Source: JASFJH01 sp050117725
GTDB lineage: Bacteria > Pseudomonadota > Gammaproteobacteria > AKS1
Assembly (NCBI GenBank): GCA_050117725.1
Contig: JASFME010000010.1
Location: 1 to 24,557 of the forward strand
Length of the DNA: 24,557 bases
Reading direction: 5' to 3'
Part shown: one piece after another, positions 22,424 through 24,557 of the stretch
Layout of the letters: every line of letters starts with the position of its first letter
How positions within the stretch are numbered: position 1 is the first letter of the stretch
Position numbers and translations under genes: made by a program
The notes under the pieces: model-generated
The model's input: only the letters and a program-made list of their open reading frames with translations
Database searches by the model: none
Told to the model about the DNA's origin: nothing

Positions 22424-23290
22424 ATGACAACCCGCACACTCAAACAGGTCATACCCGCTGTGGCCACGCAGGAAGGGGCCGGAGTGACCGTGCACCGCAC
22501 CATAGGCATGCCCGTCCTGAAAAATCTCGACCCGTTTTTACTGCTGGACCACTTCAGCAGTGCTGACCCGGATGATTACATCGCCGGGTTTCCGGACCAC
22601 CCGCACCGCGGTTTTATCACCTTCACCTACATGCTTGACGGTCATATGCAACACCATGACAGCATGGGTAACGAGGGTGATCTGCAGGCCGGCGGCGCAC
22701 AATGGATGAAGGCGGCCAGTGGCGTGATCCATTCGGAGATGCCAAAGCAGCGCGCTGGTCTCATGCGTGGTTTCCAGTTGTGGATCAACCTGCCGGCGGC
22801 GGAAAAAATGAGTACACCGGCCTACCAGGAATTCAGTGCGCCGGCCTTCCCGGTAGTGGAGCAAAGCGGGACGACAGTAAAAGTCTTGCTTGGTGAGTAT
22901 GCGGGCGAGTCGGCGCCAATCCATGATCTGCATACACAGGTGCAATACCTGGATATCACACTGCAAGCGGACACTGAATTCGAGCACAGTGTGCCGCCGG
23001 GGCATACAGCTTTCCTGTACGTCTTTGAGGGCTCGCTGATGTCGGGGGTGACCCGGCTGGCCCGGCATACGCTGGCAGTGACCGGCACGGCAGACAGCCT
23101 GGCGGTCCGGGCGGGGGAGCGGGGTGCCCGTTTTATCCTTGTCTCCGGCAAGCCGCTGGGTGAACCGATTGTGCAATACGGGCCGTTTGTTATGTCCAGT
23201 CGGGCGGAAATCGAACAGGCATTCAGTGATTATCGCGCCGGGACCCTGGTCCGGCAGAAGGCTGATATTGTCTCCGAGGTACCTGATTAA
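22424..23290 (+). CDS. Pirin family protein
   Basis: A 288-residue bicupin protein. The N-terminal cupin carries the iron-binding residues in DHPHRGF (His59, His61) and VIHSEMP (His103, Glu105), plus the pirin motifs LDPFLLLDHF and GFQLWINLP. The C-terminal cupin (about 170-275) has the usual pirin layout. Bacterial pirins include quercetin dioxygenase-like enzymes and redox sensors; which applies here cannot be read from sequence. An AGGGAG ribosome-binding site precedes ATG 22424. It follows tetR by 41 bp and is probably cotranscribed, placing it in the TetR-controlled hydroxylase module. Confidence 0.94.
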   Translation: MTTRTLKQVIPAVATQEGAGVTVHRTIGMPVLKNLDPFLLLDHFSSADPDDYIAGFPDHPHRGFITFTYMLDGHMQHHDSMGNEGDLQAGGAQWMKAASGVIHSEMPKQRAGLMRGFQLWINLPAAEKMSTPAYQEFSAPAFPVVEQSGTTVKVLLGEYAGESAPIHDLHTQVQYLDITLQADTEFEHSVPPGHTAFLYVFEGSLMSGVTRLARHTLAVTGTADSLAVRAGERGARFILVSGKPLGEPIVQYGPFVMSSRAEIEQAFSDYRAGTLVRQKADIVSEVPD

Positions 23291-23442
23291 TCACGGTATA
23301 TGACGGTTTGGTGACAGCAAATAATGCTAGACAACCACGAACGGGCGGGATAGTATTCCTTTGTCCAACTGGCCGATAACGGCTAATTGAGACGATTAAC
23401 AATTACGTGTTCTTCAGGTCTATCAAGAAGCACCATTTACGG

Positions 23443-23509
23443 TACCTCCTGTGTCTTTACCTCAAGTATCAGTAATTGCACTTTCAACATTTAATATTAT
23501 TTGAGGTAA
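23443..23509 (+). promoter_or_regulatory. csp leader with Shine-Dalgarno-sequestering repeat
   Basis: TTACCTCAA (23457-23465) is a perfect reverse complement of TTGAGGTAA (23501-23509), which contains the csp ribosome-binding site. The helix can extend by a G-U and two A-U pairs to about 12 bp around a 29-nt loop. A second anti-Shine-Dalgarno, TACCTC (23443-23448), can pair with GAGGTA (23503-23508) instead. A further stem is possible upstream (23407-23414 with 23425-23433). This suggests a temperature- or protein-sensitive leader; folding was judged by eye only. Confidence 0.5.
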
Positions 23510-23514
23510 TTCTC

Positions 23515-23718
23515 ATGGCAACAGGTACAGTCAAGTGGTTCAACGAATCCAAGGGCTTTGGTTTTATTCAGCCGTCTGATGGTAGCGCGGATGTGTTCGC
23601 ACATTTCTCAGCTATCCAGGGCAGTGGTTTCAAGACTCTGGCGGAAGGCCAGCAGGTCACTTTTGATATCGAGCAAGGCCCTAAAGGTCCGCAGGCTGCG
23701 AATATCGTCGCCCAGTAA
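23515..23718 (+). CDS. CspA-family cold-shock protein
   Basis: A 67-residue single-domain nucleic-acid chaperone. TVKWFNESKGFGFIQP contains RNP1 (KGFGFI) and DVFAHFSAI contains RNP2; the end, EQGPKGPQAANIVAQ, is canonical. ATG 23515 has GAGG eight bases upstream; an in-frame ATG at 23476 lies in the leader and is not used. It has a leader of up to about 220 bp after the pirin gene that can fold over its own ribosome-binding site. It is followed by a strong terminator, so it forms a single-gene unit. Cold-shock induction is not proven. Confidence 0.97.
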   Translation: MATGTVKWFNESKGFGFIQPSDGSADVFAHFSAIQGSGFKTLAEGQQVTFDIEQGPKGPQAANIVAQ

Positions 23719-23738
23719 GACCTCGCCTATCAAGGCAC

Positions 23739-23771
23739 AAAAAACCCCGCCAGCGATGGCGGGGTTTTTTT
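23739..23771 (+). terminator. Rho-independent terminator of the csp gene
   Basis: CCCCGCCA (23745-23752), loop GCGA and TGGCGGGG (23757-23764) form a perfect 8-bp GC-rich stem followed by seven T's (23765-23771) and preceded by a matching A run. It begins about 20 bp after the csp stop. Confidence 0.95.
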
Positions 23772-24097
23772 ATGTCTCGTCGAAGGCAGAACCCTCGAAA
23801 ATCTGAACAATCGGGCTAGCCGCGTGACAATGATCACCGCGGTATATGCGAAACACACTCGTCGCGTCATGCTCACCCCGATGTCAATACACGTGAAGTG
23901 CTGGAGGGGCAGGAGATTTTTCCCAAATCCCGGGCAGTTAGGGACAAAAATCCAAAGCGGGGTTGTTTTCAGGCTGGTTTCGACACAACAATTTATATGC
24001 CATATCGTTGGTTCGTTTGCCCTTCACAGCGGGCAAGATGTTTGCATTCGGTGCCACGGGAAGGTAGATATAATGACCTCCCAATCCGGTGCCAGTA
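23772..24097. other. Intergenic stretch before the thioredoxin-TPR gene
   Basis: About 325 bp without a convincing gene. CCGCG-TGA (23820-23827) can pair with TCA-C-CGCGG (23834-23842). A perfect TATAAT hexamer at 24069-24074 lies 23 bp before the next start codon and is a good -10 candidate, though no -35 stands out at 16-18 bp. Open frames here have no recognisable protein pattern. Confidence 0.5.
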
Positions 24098-24557
24098 ATG
24101 AGTATCAAAATGTCCAAAGAAGTATTTGTGTTCGAGGTCAGCGAAAAGAGCTTTGGCCAGTCCGTGTTATTGAATTCACATAAATTACCGGTGCTCGTTG
24201 AGTTTATGGGGGTATGGTCCGAACCCTGTGTTGTCATGGCGGATATGCTGGCCGGACTGGCGAAGGAGTTCGCCGAACAGTTCATTTTTGCCAGGGTCGA
24301 TATTGACGAGAACCCGGCACTGCGTGAGGAATACAAGATTGATAATGTACCGACCCTGATCGTATTCCGAAATGGTGAAGCGGTGCGTACTGAAATAGGC
24401 CAGTTACAGGAAGCCGAGGCACGGGCATTACTCAAGGAGTATGGCGTTTTCCGGGAATCCGATGAGATCCGCGAGCAGGCGCGTGCCAAGCACATGGCCG
24501 GCAGGACCCCCGAGGCGATTACTCTGTTGGCCGGGGCGGTGAAAAAAGATCCGACCA
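24098..24557 (+). CDS. Thioredoxin-domain/TPR protein (CnoX/YbbN-like), 3'-truncated
   Basis: The first 153 codons of a gene cut by the window end. A thioredoxin fold occupies about residues 6-112: PVLVEFMGVWSEPC at the active site, FIFARVDIDENPALREEYKIDNVPTLIVFRNGE with the cis-proline VPT. The redox motif is W-S-E-P-C, so the first cysteine of CGPC is replaced by Ser and only the second remains; it therefore cannot be a normal disulfide reductase. After residue 125 a helical region (IREQARAKHMAGRTPEAITLLAGAVKKDP) looks like the start of TPR repeats. This domain order is that of CnoX/YbbN, a chaperone-linked holdase. ATG 24098 or the in-frame ATG 24110 may be the start. Confidence 0.88.
   Translation, partial: MSIKMSKEVFVFEVSEKSFGQSVLLNSHKLPVLVEFMGVWSEPCVVMADMLAGLAKEFAEQFIFARVDIDENPALREEYKIDNVPTLIVFRNGEAVRTEIGQLQEAEARALLKEYGVFRESDEIREQARAKHMAGRTPEAITLLAGAVKKDPT

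Noticed and set aside
22538..23176. Open frame of 212 codons on the minus strand inside pirin
   Set aside because: Antisense to a clear pirin with metal ligands; it lacks any recognisable domain.
23824..24183. Open frame of 119 codons on the plus strand before and overlapping the thioredoxin-TPR gene
   Set aside because: No ribosome-binding site or protein-like pattern, and it runs into the thioredoxin gene in another frame.
23938..24495. Open frame of 185 codons on the minus strand opposite the thioredoxin-TPR gene
   Set aside because: The plus strand encodes a recognisable thioredoxin fold; the antisense frame is Ser/Asn-rich with no pattern.

Overview
The window reads as chromosomal DNA of a free-living gammaproteobacterium, probably respiratory and facultatively anaerobic. 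This rests on recognisable families: MtfA, an UPF0149 (YecA/YgfB-type) protein, DUF5062-like and DUF6763-like small proteins, Pcm, a BarA/ArcB-style hybrid kinase, SixA, DUF2269 and a CnoX/YbbN-like thioredoxin-TPR protein. Two FNR/Anr-type palindromes add to the picture. Genes are dense on both strands. I saw no phage, transposase, integrase, tRNA, rRNA or CRISPR. Both ends are cut: an ABC permease on the left and a thioredoxin-TPR gene on the right.

Left part (1-7517). An FtsX-type ABC permease and a HlyD-type periplasmic adaptor form an efflux/export operon. They are followed by a DUF5062-like small protein and a calcineurin-type phosphoesterase. Converging on these is a minus-strand cluster: a secreted CARDB-like protein, an NfeD-type membrane serine protease and a slipin (stop and start of the last two overlap as ATGA). 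The promoter-side region of this cluster carries a perfect TTGAT-N4-ATCAA palindrome at 7234-7247. A small four-cysteine protein gene lies further upstream on the same strand.

Middle (7686-13340). A DUF2269 membrane protein, an MJ1316/UPF0248 RNA-end-recognition domain protein and the RNA 3'-phosphate cyclase RtcA are packed tightly and probably cotranscribed. They are followed by a convergent DUF6763-like gene. A ribosome-hibernation domain fused to a cold-shock domain, plus a twin-CBS protein, follow behind a 9/10 FNR-like site. On the minus strand, S-adenosylhomocysteine hydrolase, protein-isoaspartate methyltransferase and a 91-residue unknown protein form an operon in which one enzyme removes the by-product of the next.

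Right part (13548-24557). A secreted DsrE-fold protein is paired with the MtfA metallopeptidase. Next come an odd Tyr/His-rich and Arg/Gln/Pro-repeat lipoprotein, a DUF2892 membrane protein and a 708-residue hybrid histidine kinase ending in an Hpt domain. A SixA-type phosphohistidine phosphatase faces the kinase tail to tail. Then follow an M19 dipeptidase, an UPF0149 protein and a sterol-desaturase-family hydroxylase divergent from a TetR regulator and pirin. Three ATACY-N4-RGTAT operators sit between the hydroxylase and tetR, with starts exactly 50 and 100 bp apart. The window closes with a cold-shock protein gene whose leader can sequester its own ribosome-binding site, its strong terminator, and the start of the thioredoxin-TPR gene.

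The best candidates for less-described biology are the RtcA/MJ1316/DUF2269 cassette, the hibernation-factor/cold-shock fusion with its FNR-like site, the SixA-Hpt kinase pair, the csp leader structure and the three-operator TetR module. None can be proven new without database searches.
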